From an uncultured Ruminococcus sp. (lineage in GTDB: Bacteria > Bacillota > Clostridia > Oscillospirales > Ruminococcaceae), in contig CANRDT010000004.1 in the NCBI GenBank assembly GCA_947629455.1, forward strand, positions 1-64,000: a stretch of DNA of 64,000 bases, in the 5' to 3' direction. The notes under the pieces were generated by a model. That model was not told where the DNA came from, made no database searches, and saw only the letters and a program-made list of their open reading frames with translations. Both the position numbers and the translations under genes were made by a program. Position 1 is the stretch's first letter. Each line of letters starts with the position of its first letter. Below are positions 37,301 through 45,800 of the stretch, in pieces.

Positions 37301-37470
37301 TATCGGTCAAGTCCGCCGATAATGTTGAGCAAGGTAGTTTTTCCGCAGCCCGAGGGTCCTAAAATTGATACAAATTCGCTTTCACGAAATTCAATATCCA
37401 CGCCCTTTAACGCTTTGACCGTTTCATCGCCCGTTACATAGTCCTTGACGATGTTCTTTAAACTAAGCAT
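34348..37470 (-). CDS. MacB-like ABC transporter, ATPase fused to FtsX permease, with tandem repeats
   Basis: The 1040-aa protein starts seven bases after AAGGAG. Residues 1-225 are the ATPase (GPSGCGKTTLLNIIGG, QMSGGQMQRVAIARAL, DILLADEPTGALD, MVTHNPE). A basic linker leads to the first membrane helix at about 265-290 (LLTSFAGSIGIIGIALIL). A large outside domain follows. Just before the last three membrane helices it carries two near-identical 64-residue repeats and a third diverged unit (DNA about 35000-35560). The FtsX end (ERTKEIGILRSIGASKKDI, GIIISYLLTIPINMII) closes it. It fits mechanotransmission or peptide-export transporters; the repeats are unusual. Confidence 0.93.
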   Translation of the reverse strand: MLSLKNIVKDYVTGDETVKALKGVDIEFRESEFVSILGPSGCGKTTLLNIIGGLDRYTSGDLVINGRSTKEYKDSDWDSYRNHSIGFVFQSYNLIPHQTVLSNVELALTLSGVSKSERRQRAIDVLKQVGLGDQLNKKPNQMSGGQMQRVAIARALVNDPDILLADEPTGALDSATSVQIMEILKNISKDKLIIMVTHNPELAEKYSSRIIRLLDGKVTDDSDPYSANVVEPIPDEKKQKSEKKKTKKTSMSFTTALSLSRNNLLTKKARTLLTSFAGSIGIIGIALILSLSNGVQTYIDQVQEDTLSSYPLTITETSTDVTRMMQAMAETRDSEPDRPLDKIYSGDRMSEMLNIMLSETTHNNMSAFKEYLESSDIKDYTSDIQYGYTTQMNVYRADTENGLLQVNPTQVYEKMGFGGQMGDMYSSMASFTVWTEMIGNMDIINSQYDVIAGHMPEKPEEIAVVVNKYNELDDFALYTLGLKDQDALADIMRAVMNGETFENPKMEFSYDDILSLEYKLILNTDYYKKSGNKWVDMSDNEAYMKEKVDNGITLKVVGIIRPNEEASASSISGSIAYRHDLMELLINKVNDSEIVKEQKASPDINVFTGEKFTKESINAPTAAPSESAVMADSEVKTDTADTSSAADGDVTSDNSQAETAVPTREQLLAAMGYDTLPDEMKAQLDAMTDEELLAAAQQAGAGTADTSSAADSDVTSDNSQAETAAPTREQLLAALGYDTLPDEMKAQLDAMTDEELLAAAQQAGAGTAETPSAPEDKPQGGTESGSADIPSREELLAGIDLDSLTDEQKAMLDGLSDEELAALLQSMGGASSDDNADNTYDDNMLLLGVSDLNDPSNINIYPKDFAAKEKITELIDEYNKGAAEEDVIQYTDMVGLMMSSVTSIIDAISYILIAFVAISLIVSSIMIGIITYISVLERTKEIGILRSIGASKKDISRVFNAETLIVGFVAGAMGIIISYLLTIPINMIIDHVTDVPMRAAIPVVGAVILIVISMLLTLIAGLFPSRIAAKKDPVIALRTE

Positions 37471-37481
37471 TGCATATCTCC

Positions 37482-37556
37482 TTACTGAAAACGGATAGAA
37501 CTGATCTGCCGTTTACGGTTATTGCGGCGCGGAACACAACGCCGCTGTTTTGTCAT
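37482..37556 (-). CDS. 24-aa arginine-rich leader ORF before the ABC transporter
   Basis: ATG at 37556 is placed seven bases after TTGGAGG. The product starts MTKQRRCVPRRNNRKRQ and ends RFQ; 10 of 24 residues are basic. Its TAA stop overlaps the AAGGAG ribosome site of the transporter gene, 11 bases before that start. This layout is typical of leader peptides that couple or gate downstream translation. No family is recognised and chance is possible. Confidence 0.45.
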   Translation of the reverse strand: MTKQRRCVPRRNNRKRQISSIRFQ

Positions 37557-37722
37557 TATATACCTCCAATATTAACTGAATATAAACTTTCAAGGATTTT
37601 TTCGGGTATTTTTCCGCCTGATACTGCCGCCGTTTACGTCTTTGCGGCTGCAAACTGTAGATTTGTACAAAAAAACACTCAGTTTTCACCGTATTTTATA
37701 CGCCGCGGAGGTCAAATTTCAT

Positions 37723-37751
37723 TTGCAATTTGGCGTTTTGTGGTGTATAAT
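37723..37751 (+). promoter_or_regulatory. Promoter of the L,D-transpeptidase gene
   Basis: TTGCAA and TATAAT with 17-base spacing. It lies in the 370-base gap between divergent genes. Apart from this promoter and the leader ORF at 37482-37556, I see nothing else in that gap. Confidence 0.72.
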
Positions 37752-37842
37752 TGATTATGTAGAAAAACATATCGGCTAAAATAACTTCGGCTCGGTCGCT
37801 GACCGACAGCCGTTCTTTGACATTTCAGGGGGTTCTTATATA

Positions 37843-39555
37843 ATGAGTAATAACAGCGGCGCTCCTGTTTCTAAAGAAGAGCTTGCAAAACAGATAGCCA
37901 GAACAGTGGCGCTAAAAAGCGGCGAAGAGCCTGACGATATTTCTTTTGCGAACGATCAGGTCAGGTATGCGTCTGCCGCCGTGAAAAGCAGACCCGAGCA
38001 GTCGTACTCTCAGCAGCAGAGAAAAAGACCGCAGCAGCACTCTTCATCTGAAAGACCGCGCTCGTCATCTTCCGGAAAGAAAAAGAAAAAGGGTATGTCA
38101 GGCGTTCAGAAGGTCACTATCGCGCTTGTCGTGCTGCTTATCATCATAGGTCTGATAATTGCAGGGGTATATCTTTACGGAATGAACAAGGTGCAGGGCA
38201 AATTCCTTGCGAATACGTTTATCAACGGCGTGGACGTAAGCGGTCTTACGCAGAAGGAGACTTACGACCTGCTGACGGAAAAATCGGTACTTCCCGACAA
38301 GATAACGCTCAAAACGATCAACGGCGATACAGTTTCGATACTTTTCAGTCAGATAGGCTACATTGATAACGTCCAGACGACTATTTCCCAGTATTACAGT
38401 CAGCAGAATCATTATATGTGGTTTCGCAATCTCTTTTCTACCACCGAGTACAGCTTTTCGTCGGATTTTGAGTACGACAAGGAAAAGCTCCACAGCGAGA
38501 TAAAGCGCAAGGTCATTGATCTTGCAACGTCGACCGAACCGCAGGACGCTTACATAAAGAAAACAGACGACGGTTTTATCGTCATCAAGGAAGTCCCCGG
38601 CGACAAGATAGACCCCTCCAAGATAGAGTCGGTGTACGATTTTGTTGACAGCTATGTAGAATCGGGCGAATATGACGTTGATCTTTCCCTGCTCAACTGC
38701 TACAGTATGCCGCAGGTCACCGAGGAGGATCTTCAGGCTGAGGCGGATAAGCTCAATTCGCTTTACAGTATCGAGATAACCTACGACTTCAACTACACGA
38801 CGGAAGTTCTCGGCGGCGAAGAGATAATGGACTGGATAATCTTTAACGAGAAAGACCCAACAAGCTACAAGGTGGACGCGGACAAGGCAATGGCTTATGT
38901 CGAGGAGCTTGCCGCAAAATACGATACATATGACAAGCCGAGAAAATTCAACTCAACGAGCCGAGGCGAGATAACCGTCGAAAAGGACGAGGACGACAAG
39001 GGCTGCTACGGCTGGTGGATAGACCAGCAAAAGACCTGCGATCAGCTTGTGGAGATAATCGAAGAGGGCAGCTCCGCGCAGATAGAACCTATCTACTACA
39101 CAAATCCCAATTCCGGATATGAGTACACCTGCAATCCCGAATGGAGGACAGCCGAATCGGATATTGGCGACACATACTGTGAAATCGATCTTGAAATGCA
39201 GCACTTCTGGTACTACAAAAAGGGCAAACTCGAATACGAATGTGATATAGTTTCGGGTATGCCGACAGCGGAGCGCAATACTCCCGGCGGCGTTTACAAG
39301 GTCTGGTTCAAGGACAAGGACCGCGTACTCAAGGGTACTCTTTCAACGGGCGAGACATGGAGCACTCCCGTTACCTACTGGAACAACATCAGCACTTTCG
39401 GCATCGGACTTCACGATGCGACGTGGCACCCGTATTTCGGCGGAACAAGGTACAAGTACTACGGCTCTCACGGCTGTATCAATATGCCTTATGACGCGGC
39501 TAAATACGTCTATGAAAATATAGATATAGGCACGCCGGTAGTTATGTACTGGTAA
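37843..39555 (+). CDS. L,D-transpeptidase (YkuD) with PG-binding-4 domain
   Basis: This cell-wall enzyme forms 3-3 peptide cross-links. The 570-aa protein has a charged cytoplasmic tail, a single membrane span at about residues 90-112 (VTIALVVLLIIIGLIIAGVY), then a PG-binding-4 type domain (FINGVDVSGLTQKETYDLL). The YkuD domain occupies about the last 130 residues. Its catalytic motif is HDATWHP...YGSHGCINMP, with the nucleophile Cys near residue 545. The site before the start is CAGGGGG. It is monocistronic. Confidence 0.94.
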   Translation: MSNNSGAPVSKEELAKQIARTVALKSGEEPDDISFANDQVRYASAAVKSRPEQSYSQQQRKRPQQHSSSERPRSSSSGKKKKKGMSGVQKVTIALVVLLIIIGLIIAGVYLYGMNKVQGKFLANTFINGVDVSGLTQKETYDLLTEKSVLPDKITLKTINGDTVSILFSQIGYIDNVQTTISQYYSQQNHYMWFRNLFSTTEYSFSSDFEYDKEKLHSEIKRKVIDLATSTEPQDAYIKKTDDGFIVIKEVPGDKIDPSKIESVYDFVDSYVESGEYDVDLSLLNCYSMPQVTEEDLQAEADKLNSLYSIEITYDFNYTTEVLGGEEIMDWIIFNEKDPTSYKVDADKAMAYVEELAAKYDTYDKPRKFNSTSRGEITVEKDEDDKGCYGWWIDQQKTCDQLVEIIEEGSSAQIEPIYYTNPNSGYEYTCNPEWRTAESDIGDTYCEIDLEMQHFWYYKKGKLEYECDIVSGMPTAERNTPGGVYKVWFKDKDRVLKGTLSTGETWSTPVTYWNNISTFGIGLHDATWHPYFGGTRYKYYGSHGCINMPYDAAKYVYENIDIGTPVVMYW

Positions 39556-39577
39556 GCGGACAAAATAACAAAAATAT

Positions 39578-39612
39578 CCCCGGGCAGACGCTGTTATCTG
39601 TCCGGGGTCTTG
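39578..39612. terminator. Bidirectional terminator between L,D-transpeptidase and pfkA
   Basis: CCCCGGGCAGA pairs with TCTGTCCGGGG with one G-T pair. The right flank is T-rich and the left flank A-rich. Confidence 0.75.
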
Positions 39613-39635
39613 TTATATCCTTTTGATTTTTCAGC

Positions 39636-40715
39636 TCAGTCGCCGAAAGAAATACCTATATCCTTTGCGGTCTTTACCATCTGATCGTCAGCAGGAACGA
39701 ATTTGGTCTTGCCTGCGACATCGGAAAGCTTATTCTCGGTAACAACATCGTCCACCATAGCTACCGCATAGCCGTACTTATCCTGCGAGATAAGCTCCGC
39801 TGCGTGTACGCCGAATTTCGTGGCAAGCACGCGGTCATACGCCGACGGACTTCCTCCTCTGAGCATATGTCCCGGAACGCAGACTCTCGTCTCGCAGCCT
39901 GTCTTTTGCTCGATCTGCTTTGCGATACGGCTTGTCGCGGTGGTTATTCCCGCCTCTGCACGCAGTCTTGCTCTTTCCTTCTTTTTAAGCTTAGCCTCCT
40001 CAACGTCAAAAGCGCCCTCGGCGACTGCCATTATCGAAAATCCCTTGCCCTCCTGCGCTCTTTTCAGACAGGCGTCCGCAAGTTTGTCGATGTCATACGG
40101 TATCTCGGGTATAACGATTATATCCGCTCCGCCTGCGATACCCGAATAAAGGGTGAGCCAGCCTGCCTTGTTGCCCATTATCTCCGCGACAAGAATACGT
40201 CCGTGGGAATTGGCGGTAGTGTGCAGACGGTCGATAACGTCGGTCGCTATATCCACCGCCGTATGAAAACCGAACGTCACGCTCGTTCCCCAGATGTCGT
40301 TGTCGATAGTTTTCGGCAGTCCGATAACATTGAGCCCCTCCTCGGAAAGCAGATTTGCGGTCTTGTGAGTACCGTTTCCTCCCAGCGTGAGCAGGCAGTC
40401 AAGATTCTGCTTTTTATAGGTGGCTTTCATAGCCTTCACCTTGTCGACATTATCCTCCTCCACGACTTTCATCATCTTGAACGGAGTGCGTTTCGTGCCG
40501 AAAATAGTTCCGCCCTGAGTGAGTATACCCGAAAAGTCGGAACGCTGCATTTCGCGGCATTGGTTGTTGATAAGTCCGGAATATCCGTCGTGTATTCCCA
40601 CTATCTCGACATCATCGCCGAACCTCTCGTAGCAGGCTCTCGCAACTCCTCGTATCGTTGCATTCAGTCCGGGGCAGTCCCCTCCGCTGGTCAGTATTCC
40701 GATCCTTCTTTTCAT
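39636..40715 (-). CDS. pfkA: 6-phosphofructokinase
   Basis: This phosphorylates fructose 6-phosphate. The 359-aa protein has ILTSGGDCPGLNATIRG, GTIFGTKR, LGGNGTHKTA, LPKTIDNDIWGT, the substrate loop EIMGNKAGW, and GHMLRGGSPSAYDR. The phosphoryl-donor position after GGN is Gly, as in ATP enzymes, not the Asp of PPi enzymes. The Lys in PKTIDND is shared with the PPi and ATP mixed clade, so ATP is favoured but not certain. E. coli has Asp where this protein has Asn in GGNG. The gene is 45 bases behind the chemoreceptor gene. Confidence 0.92.
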   Translation of the reverse strand: MKRRIGILTSGGDCPGLNATIRGVARACYERFGDDVEIVGIHDGYSGLINNQCREMQRSDFSGILTQGGTIFGTKRTPFKMMKVVEEDNVDKVKAMKATYKKQNLDCLLTLGGNGTHKTANLLSEEGLNVIGLPKTIDNDIWGTSVTFGFHTAVDIATDVIDRLHTTANSHGRILVAEIMGNKAGWLTLYSGIAGGADIIVIPEIPYDIDKLADACLKRAQEGKGFSIMAVAEGAFDVEEAKLKKKERARLRAEAGITTATSRIAKQIEQKTGCETRVCVPGHMLRGGSPSAYDRVLATKFGVHAAELISQDKYGYAVAMVDDVVTENKLSDVAGKTKFVPADDQMVKTAKDIGISFGD

Positions 40716-40760
40716 AAGTAAACTCCTCCTTCTATCTCCGGCATATCCGCCGGAAAATGA

Positions 40761-42944
40761 TCAGTATTTGTCGTCCTCATCGTCAAGAACTATTTTCAGA
40801 CCGCTCTCGTTTTCCGCAGTCTGCGTCATATCCGCTGCCTGTACGGTATCCTGCGCAGACGGAACATCGTCAGGCTCGTCGGGATAAGCATACATATTGA
40901 GCGACGATGAACTGCTCTCTGCGGCGCTGTCCGCACCGTCCTCAAAATCGCTGTCGTCGTATTCATATCTGCCCTTTGAGGTTTCCGTGCTATCCGAAAG
41001 TCTGAACTTGGCGATCATATTTTTCAGGATAAGCGACTGTTCCGAAAGCTCCTCGCTTGCGGACGCAGCGCCCACGGCGGTAGACGTGTTTGCCGCTACG
41101 ACAGCCGAGATCTGATCCACGCCAGTATTTATCTGAACTATAGCCTCCGCCTGCACCGAAGACGCGTCGGTTATGTTCTTTACGAGCGTCTGTATACGGT
41201 TTGAACCTCTTACTATCTTATTGAGCGACAGCGCGGTCTGCTCGGCGATCTCCGAACCCTTGCTTACTGCGGTGGTCGATCTTTCGATCAGAGCGGCGGT
41301 CTGCTTGGCAGCCTCGGCGGAACGTGACGCAAGACGCCTTACCTCGTCTGCAACGACTCCGAATCCCTTTGAGCCTTCTCTTGCAGCCTCTACCGCAGCA
41401 TTTAGCGCAAGGATATTCGTCTGGAAAGATATTTCGTCAATTACTTTGATGATGTTCGCTATCTCGGAAGCGGAAATATCTATCTCTTTCATAGCGTCAA
41501 GCATATTCGTCATATCAGTATTGCAGGTGTCAATGGCGGCGGTATTTTCCGTAACGATATTATATGCCACCTTTGCGTCCTTGGAATTTTGTCTTACCTG
41601 AGTAGCTACTTCATTGAGCGTTGCGGACAGCTCCTCGATAGAGCTTGCCTGCTGTGTCGCACCCTGTGAAAGCGCCTGCGCGGAATTTGACATCTGTATC
41701 GCGCCCGAGTTCACCTGCTCGGAGGAGGTGTTTATCGACGCAAAGGTCTCCGAAAGGGACTCCATTATTTCGTTGAACGTACTCTTTATCTTAAAGAAAT
41801 CGCCCTTGAACGTACCCTCTATACGATGGCGGAGATTACCCTCCGAGATCTGTGTGAGCGCGACGGTTATCAGATTGATATACTGTCTGAGCGATACGAT
41901 AGTTTCTTCCAGCGAGCTGGAGAGTATGCCTATCTCGTCCTTTGAGTACCATATATCTACAGGATCGGTCAGATTGCCCTGCGCAAGTTCGCGTATACGG
42001 TTAGTTGTGGAAACGATAGGTCTTGAGATCGTCCTTGCAAATACCACCGAGATCACGATCGTGATGACAAGCAGTCCCACGCCTATGATGACTAAATTCC
42101 TGAGCGCGCTCTCGCTTGCTCCTGCAAAGTTATCAACGGGCGCACACACTACCACCGTGCCGTCAAAGTACTTGCTGTCCGAGTAGCCTGCCGCATAGTC
42201 CACGCCCTTGAGAGTATACTGACCTGAGCCGCTTTTGGTCTGTACTGCCTCGAGCAGCATTTTCGCATAGTCGTCGTAATCGCTGTCCGAATCGGCAAGC
42301 GCAATGGGGTTGAATCTGTTTACAGCCTCGCTGATGTCCTTGTGAAGGAGCGTTTCGCCGTTGCTGTTTATGAGGAAAGACGCTCCGTCCTCGCCGCAGT
42401 TCACCTGTCCGATAACATCATTAATGAGCCTTGCGTTTATGGTGATAGCAGCCGCTCTGCGTCCGCCTGCATCTAACTTGACGGGATAGAGCACGGCGAA
42501 GTAGATGTTGTCGTTAAAGGGCGTAACGTCGGTGATGACCACGTCGCCGCGGTCGAAAGCAAGCTTTACCTCGTCGGGAGAAATAACGTCCGCGCTTGCT
42601 CCCTTGGTGGCGGCGGTTATCGTGCCGCTCTCGTCATATACCGCAAAGGCAAAATTGTCAGACTGATCGGCAAGGTCGTTTTGCAGAGTTTCAAGCCTCT
42701 GTTCGTCCGTCTCCGCCCCCGTGAAATCGTCCGACTCAGCCACATAGGCAAGCTTTTCGCCGTATTCCTCGACGGACGTGTCAAACGTCTCCGACGCCTG
42801 TTCGGCAAGCGGTTTTATCGTTTCGTTGAGCGTATTTATGGTAGAAAGATTTATGTAATAGAATGCAATAACGCTCAGAATAATAGTTATGCCGAACGAA
42901 AGCGCAAGCATTGCGATCATAAGCTTTGAACGTATAGTTTTCAA
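40761..42944 (-). CDS. Methyl-accepting chemotaxis protein with Cache-type sensor
   Basis: The start is TTG at 42944, seven bases after GGGGGG. The 727-aa receptor has a first membrane span at about residues 7-31, an outside dCache-like sensor ([34 protein letters not shown]), a second span at about 285-305, HAMP, and a long MCP coiled coil. The signalling hairpin is [21 protein letters not shown] with [13 protein letters not shown]. The tail is acidic. No other chemotaxis gene is nearby. Ligand unknown. Confidence 0.95.
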   Translation of the reverse strand: MKTIRSKLMIAMLALSFGITIILSVIAFYYINLSTINTLNETIKPLAEQASETFDTSVEEYGEKLAYVAESDDFTGAETDEQRLETLQNDLADQSDNFAFAVYDESGTITAATKGASADVISPDEVKLAFDRGDVVITDVTPFNDNIYFAVLYPVKLDAGGRRAAAITINARLINDVIGQVNCGEDGASFLINSNGETLLHKDISEAVNRFNPIALADSDSDYDDYAKMLLEAVQTKSGSGQYTLKGVDYAAGYSDSKYFDGTVVVCAPVDNFAGASESALRNLVIIGVGLLVITIVISVVFARTISRPIVSTTNRIRELAQGNLTDPVDIWYSKDEIGILSSSLEETIVSLRQYINLITVALTQISEGNLRHRIEGTFKGDFFKIKSTFNEIMESLSETFASINTSSEQVNSGAIQMSNSAQALSQGATQQASSIEELSATLNEVATQVRQNSKDAKVAYNIVTENTAAIDTCNTDMTNMLDAMKEIDISASEIANIIKVIDEISFQTNILALNAAVEAAREGSKGFGVVADEVRRLASRSAEAAKQTAALIERSTTAVSKGSEIAEQTALSLNKIVRGSNRIQTLVKNITDASSVQAEAIVQINTGVDQISAVVAANTSTAVGAASASEELSEQSLILKNMIAKFRLSDSTETSKGRYEYDDSDFEDGADSAAESSSSSLNMYAYPDEPDDVPSAQDTVQAADMTQTAENESGLKIVLDDEDDKY

Positions 42945-42979
42945 ATCAATTCCCCCCGGAAAAATATTATCTTATACTA

Positions 42980-43008
42980 TTATATCAGATTTGCACAAAT
43001 ATTTCAAG
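42980..43008 (-). promoter_or_regulatory. Promoter of the chemoreceptor gene
   Basis: TTGAAA and TATAAT on the minus strand, 17 bases apart. Confidence 0.75.
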
Positions 43009-43122
43009 TAGGACAGCCGAATTTTTTTGTAAACTGATAGATTTTTTTGATAAATGCCGCATATATTAAAAACGAGCCTGATTTGCCGCACGGCACAGGG
43101 CATAAGATAAGGAGCGATATTT

Positions 43123-43995
43123 ATGTTTTTCAGTCTGAGGATAAAAACATCCGTAATTGCGGCGATAGTTACCGCCGCGGCGGTCATAAGCGTTGTGATA
43201 TTTATGATATTCAGAGCAAATGCCGATGAAGATCACCGCGAGGGGGTATTCGTACCTATTATAATGTATCACAGCATACTGAAAGACGAAAGCGCATGGA
43301 ACGACTATGTTCTGTCGCCCATAGAACTTGAAAAGGATATAGTATACCTTAAAAGAAACGGCTGGACTCCCGTATTTATAAGCGATCTGGTAAATTATAA
43401 CAAGGGATTCGGCGATCTTCCCGAAAAACCTGTAGTGCTGACTTTCGACGACGGGGACTACAACTTTATGACCTATGTGCTGCCGCTGCTTGAAAAATAC
43501 GATTTTAAAGCCACGGTGTCCGTTGTGGGAGGATTTTCGGAATATGCCTGTGAGGAAGCCGCACCCTCTCCGGCATATTCCTATCTTGACTGGGAGGATA
43601 TAAAAACGTTAAGTGCAAGCGGCAGAGTGGAGATAGCCAATCACACCTACGATATGCATTCTCTCAAAGAGCGCAAGGGGTCGTCTATCAAGGAGGGGGA
43701 AAGCTTTGAGGATTACCGCAGGGCATTTTTCAACGATACATTCAAGACGCAGCAGCTGCTCAAGGACAACTGCGGACTTGTGCCGAAAGTCTACACCTAT
43801 CCGTATGGGTTTATCTGCGAAGAATCCCGTCAGCTCGTAAAGGAATGCGGTTTTGACGCAAGTCTGGGAGTTCAGGAAAAGCCGAATTACATCGTGCGCG
43901 GCGATGAGGCTTGCCTTTACGATATGAACAGGTATAACAGACCCTCTTTCATAACGACAGACGAATTTATGAAAAAAGCCCTTTCGGCAGGATAA
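43123..43995 (+). CDS. Membrane-anchored polysaccharide deacetylase (NodB)
   Basis: The 290-aa protein has an N-terminal membrane anchor (about residues 7-28) and a NodB fold: VPIIMYHSI, VLTFDDGDYNFM with the catalytic and metal Asp pair, the metal His in VEIANHTYDMHS, and YPYGFICEESRQLV. It probably deacetylates peptidoglycan or another wall glycan outside the cell. It is convergent with nothing and followed by a repeat-rich gap. Confidence 0.93.
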   Translation: MFFSLRIKTSVIAAIVTAAAVISVVIFMIFRANADEDHREGVFVPIIMYHSILKDESAWNDYVLSPIELEKDIVYLKRNGWTPVFISDLVNYNKGFGDLPEKPVVLTFDDGDYNFMTYVLPLLEKYDFKATVSVVGGFSEYACEEAAPSPAYSYLDWEDIKTLSASGRVEIANHTYDMHSLKERKGSSIKEGESFEDYRRAFFNDTFKTQQLLKDNCGLVPKVYTYPYGFICEESRQLVKECGFDASLGVQEKPNYIVRGDEACLYDMNRYNRPSFITTDEFMKKALSAG

Positions 43996-44024
43996 AGGAG
44001 GAAAAAAATAGAAGATAAGATATG

Positions 44025-44310
44025 CTGCACCGATCGATTTTGCGCTACGCAGTTGTGGAGAAAATGAAGTCGGCATATTAAAAAGGTTTTCGCTCCAGCC
44101 TTTTCCTTAAAAAGGCTGGCGGGGTCGAGGGGCAGAGCCCATCGTCGCCGTCCGCAGACGGCGAAAGCCCCTACCGTCTGCGCTCCGCAAGGGGTGAATT
44201 TCTAAACAGTCCAGTGGACTGTTTAGAAAGAGGGGACGCCCTGTAAGAGAGGGCGTCCCCTGAGTTTTGGCGGCATAGACCTTCCCTCTGCCGCTTGCGG
44301 CAGAGGATAT
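44025..44310. repeat. Palindrome-mosaic repeat, inverted copy
   Basis: It begins with the inverted core (ATGAAGTCGGCATATTAAAA, AGGTTTTCGCTCCAGCC), then CGCCGTCCGCAGACGGCG, AACAGTCCAGTGGACTGTTT, GGGGACGCCCT/AGGGCGTCCCC and CTCTGCCGCTTGCGGCAGAG. All these blocks recur, in matching order, at 60985-61150 or 19990-20265. No gene is visible between 43996 and 44641. Confidence 0.75.
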
Positions 44311-44384
44311 ACACATTGAAATTTATCCGTCCCGACATAATGATCTATCTATATCCCGAAAAGCAAGCTTAGTAAAAATTCACG

Positions 44385-44558
44385 CACGAAAATCAATTTT
44401 TACAAAATTAATCTCCTGAAACAAGATTTTTAGAGACAAGAAGCAAGAAAAAAGTCTGCAAAGCGGAATAATATTTTAAAATATGCGCCGTAGGCGCTCC
44501 TTGTCTAACCTCTTACCTCTTACCTCTTACTTCTGGAAATCAATAATTGATTTCCGCG
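44385..44558. mobile_element. MITE-like element, subfamily B
   Basis: The ends are CACGAAAATCAATTTTTACA and inverted AATAATTGATTTCCGCG. Flanks AAATTCACG (44376-44384) and AAATTCACC (44559-44567) match at 8 of 9. Inside are GCGCCGTAGGCGC and three TTACCTC heptads. It ends 18 bases before the promoter of the next gene. Confidence 0.85.
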
Positions 44559-44576
44559 AAATTCACCGAAAAAAGG

Positions 44577-44605
44577 TTGACGAATCGGCAGATTTATAAT
44601 ATAAT
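44577..44605 (+). promoter_or_regulatory. Promoter of the surface-protein pair
   Basis: TTGACG and TATAAT with 17-base spacing, just beyond the mobile element. Confidence 0.75.
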
Positions 44606-44641
44606 AAATTAGAGATATGCTGAAAGTTAGGTGAATTTGTT

Positions 44642-45769
44642 ATGAAAAAATCAAGCTGCGTAAGATCGGCCGTATTTGCCGCCGTCTTTTTTATAATGAC
44701 CATTTTGTCCGCAATACCCGTTTCGGCACAGTGCACCGCAGAATTTATCATTCCCGACGGAGCAGTGCATACGGGCGAGCATTTCAACGTCACGGTGGTG
44801 TTCTCCGCCGATACGGAGATAGGCTGGGTGGAATCCAATTTCGTATATGACAATTCGGCTGCACAGTTCATTTCCGGCAACGGGGCGAACGGCGGAGGAG
44901 GTATTCTCACGCTGAAGGAATTTGCCTCGGGAGAAACCAACGAATTATCCGTCACTCTTGAATTTGCCGCGCTGAAAGAAAGCAGCACGGAAATGTCCGT
45001 ATCAAACTGTGCGGTGTTCGGACAGGACAGCTCGATGCTCGGTTCGCCTTATGCCTATGGAATAATAACCATAGCGGAGGGCGGCGGCGTTTCCTCCTCA
45101 TCTCAGGACGAACCCGAAAGCCTGCCTGACGATACCTCATCGGCTGCGGAAAGTCTGCCTGACAGCAGCTCGGGCAGCGCCTCCACGGAAAGTCTTCCTC
45201 CCGTTGCGACGGACGAAAACGGCAACCCCACCAAGGGTGCGCTGAAAAGTCTTACCGTGTCGCAGGGAAAACTTGTTCCGGAATTTTCTCCCGACATCTA
45301 CAATTACACAGTCAAAGTGGATAACTCGGTGGATTATCTCGAAGTCGAGGGAGTTACCGCAGGAATAACCGACTACATATGGTATGAGGGCAGCAATTAT
45401 TTACAGGTAGGGGATAATATCCGCAGGATAACCGTCACGGCGGATACCGGCGCGAAAAGAACATACATAATCACGATACAGCGCGAGGCAGGTCCCGAAA
45501 ATGAGCAGGCAAATGCCGATACGTCGCTTGCGGACGAAAGCGCCGCTCCGCCTGCGAACGAAAGCTATACCGATTCGAGAGATCTTCATTCGAGAGTCAT
45601 TGTGGAAAGTGAGGAAGACCCTCTTGACAGATACAAGAAGATACTTATGCCGGCTCTCGGTATCGTAATGTTCGTACTTATCCTTGCGCTGGTGATAGTG
45701 GTGACGTGGCTGCGCAAAAAAGCCGATGCCGATAAGGATACGCACAGATCTGCAAACAAAAAAAGATAG
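44642..45769 (+). CDS. Surface protein with cohesin-like and cadherin-like beta-sandwich domains
   Basis: The 375-aa protein has a signal peptide ending near IPVSAQC (about residue 29). Residues 30-140 look like a cohesin-type beta-sandwich (GEHFNVTVVFSADTEIGWVE, VTLEFAALKES); this is a fold-level suggestion. A Ser/Pro linker follows. Residues of about 195-285 match the cadherin-like beta-sandwich family (LKSLTVSQGKLVPEFSPDIY, VTADTGAKRTYIITIQRE). A C-terminal membrane span (about 335-358) and a basic tail fix it in the membrane. It is followed 31 bases later by another single-span protein. Confidence 0.85.
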   Translation: MKKSSCVRSAVFAAVFFIMTILSAIPVSAQCTAEFIIPDGAVHTGEHFNVTVVFSADTEIGWVESNFVYDNSAAQFISGNGANGGGGILTLKEFASGETNELSVTLEFAALKESSTEMSVSNCAVFGQDSSMLGSPYAYGIITIAEGGGVSSSSQDEPESLPDDTSSAAESLPDSSSGSASTESLPPVATDENGNPTKGALKSLTVSQGKLVPEFSPDIYNYTVKVDNSVDYLEVEGVTAGITDYIWYEGSNYLQVGDNIRRITVTADTGAKRTYIITIQREAGPENEQANADTSLADESAAPPANESYTDSRDLHSRVIVESEEDPLDRYKKILMPALGIVMFVLILALVIVVTWLRKKADADKDTHRSANKKR

Positions 45770-45800
45770 TTTGGCGGATATTTTCTGAAAGGACTTAAAA

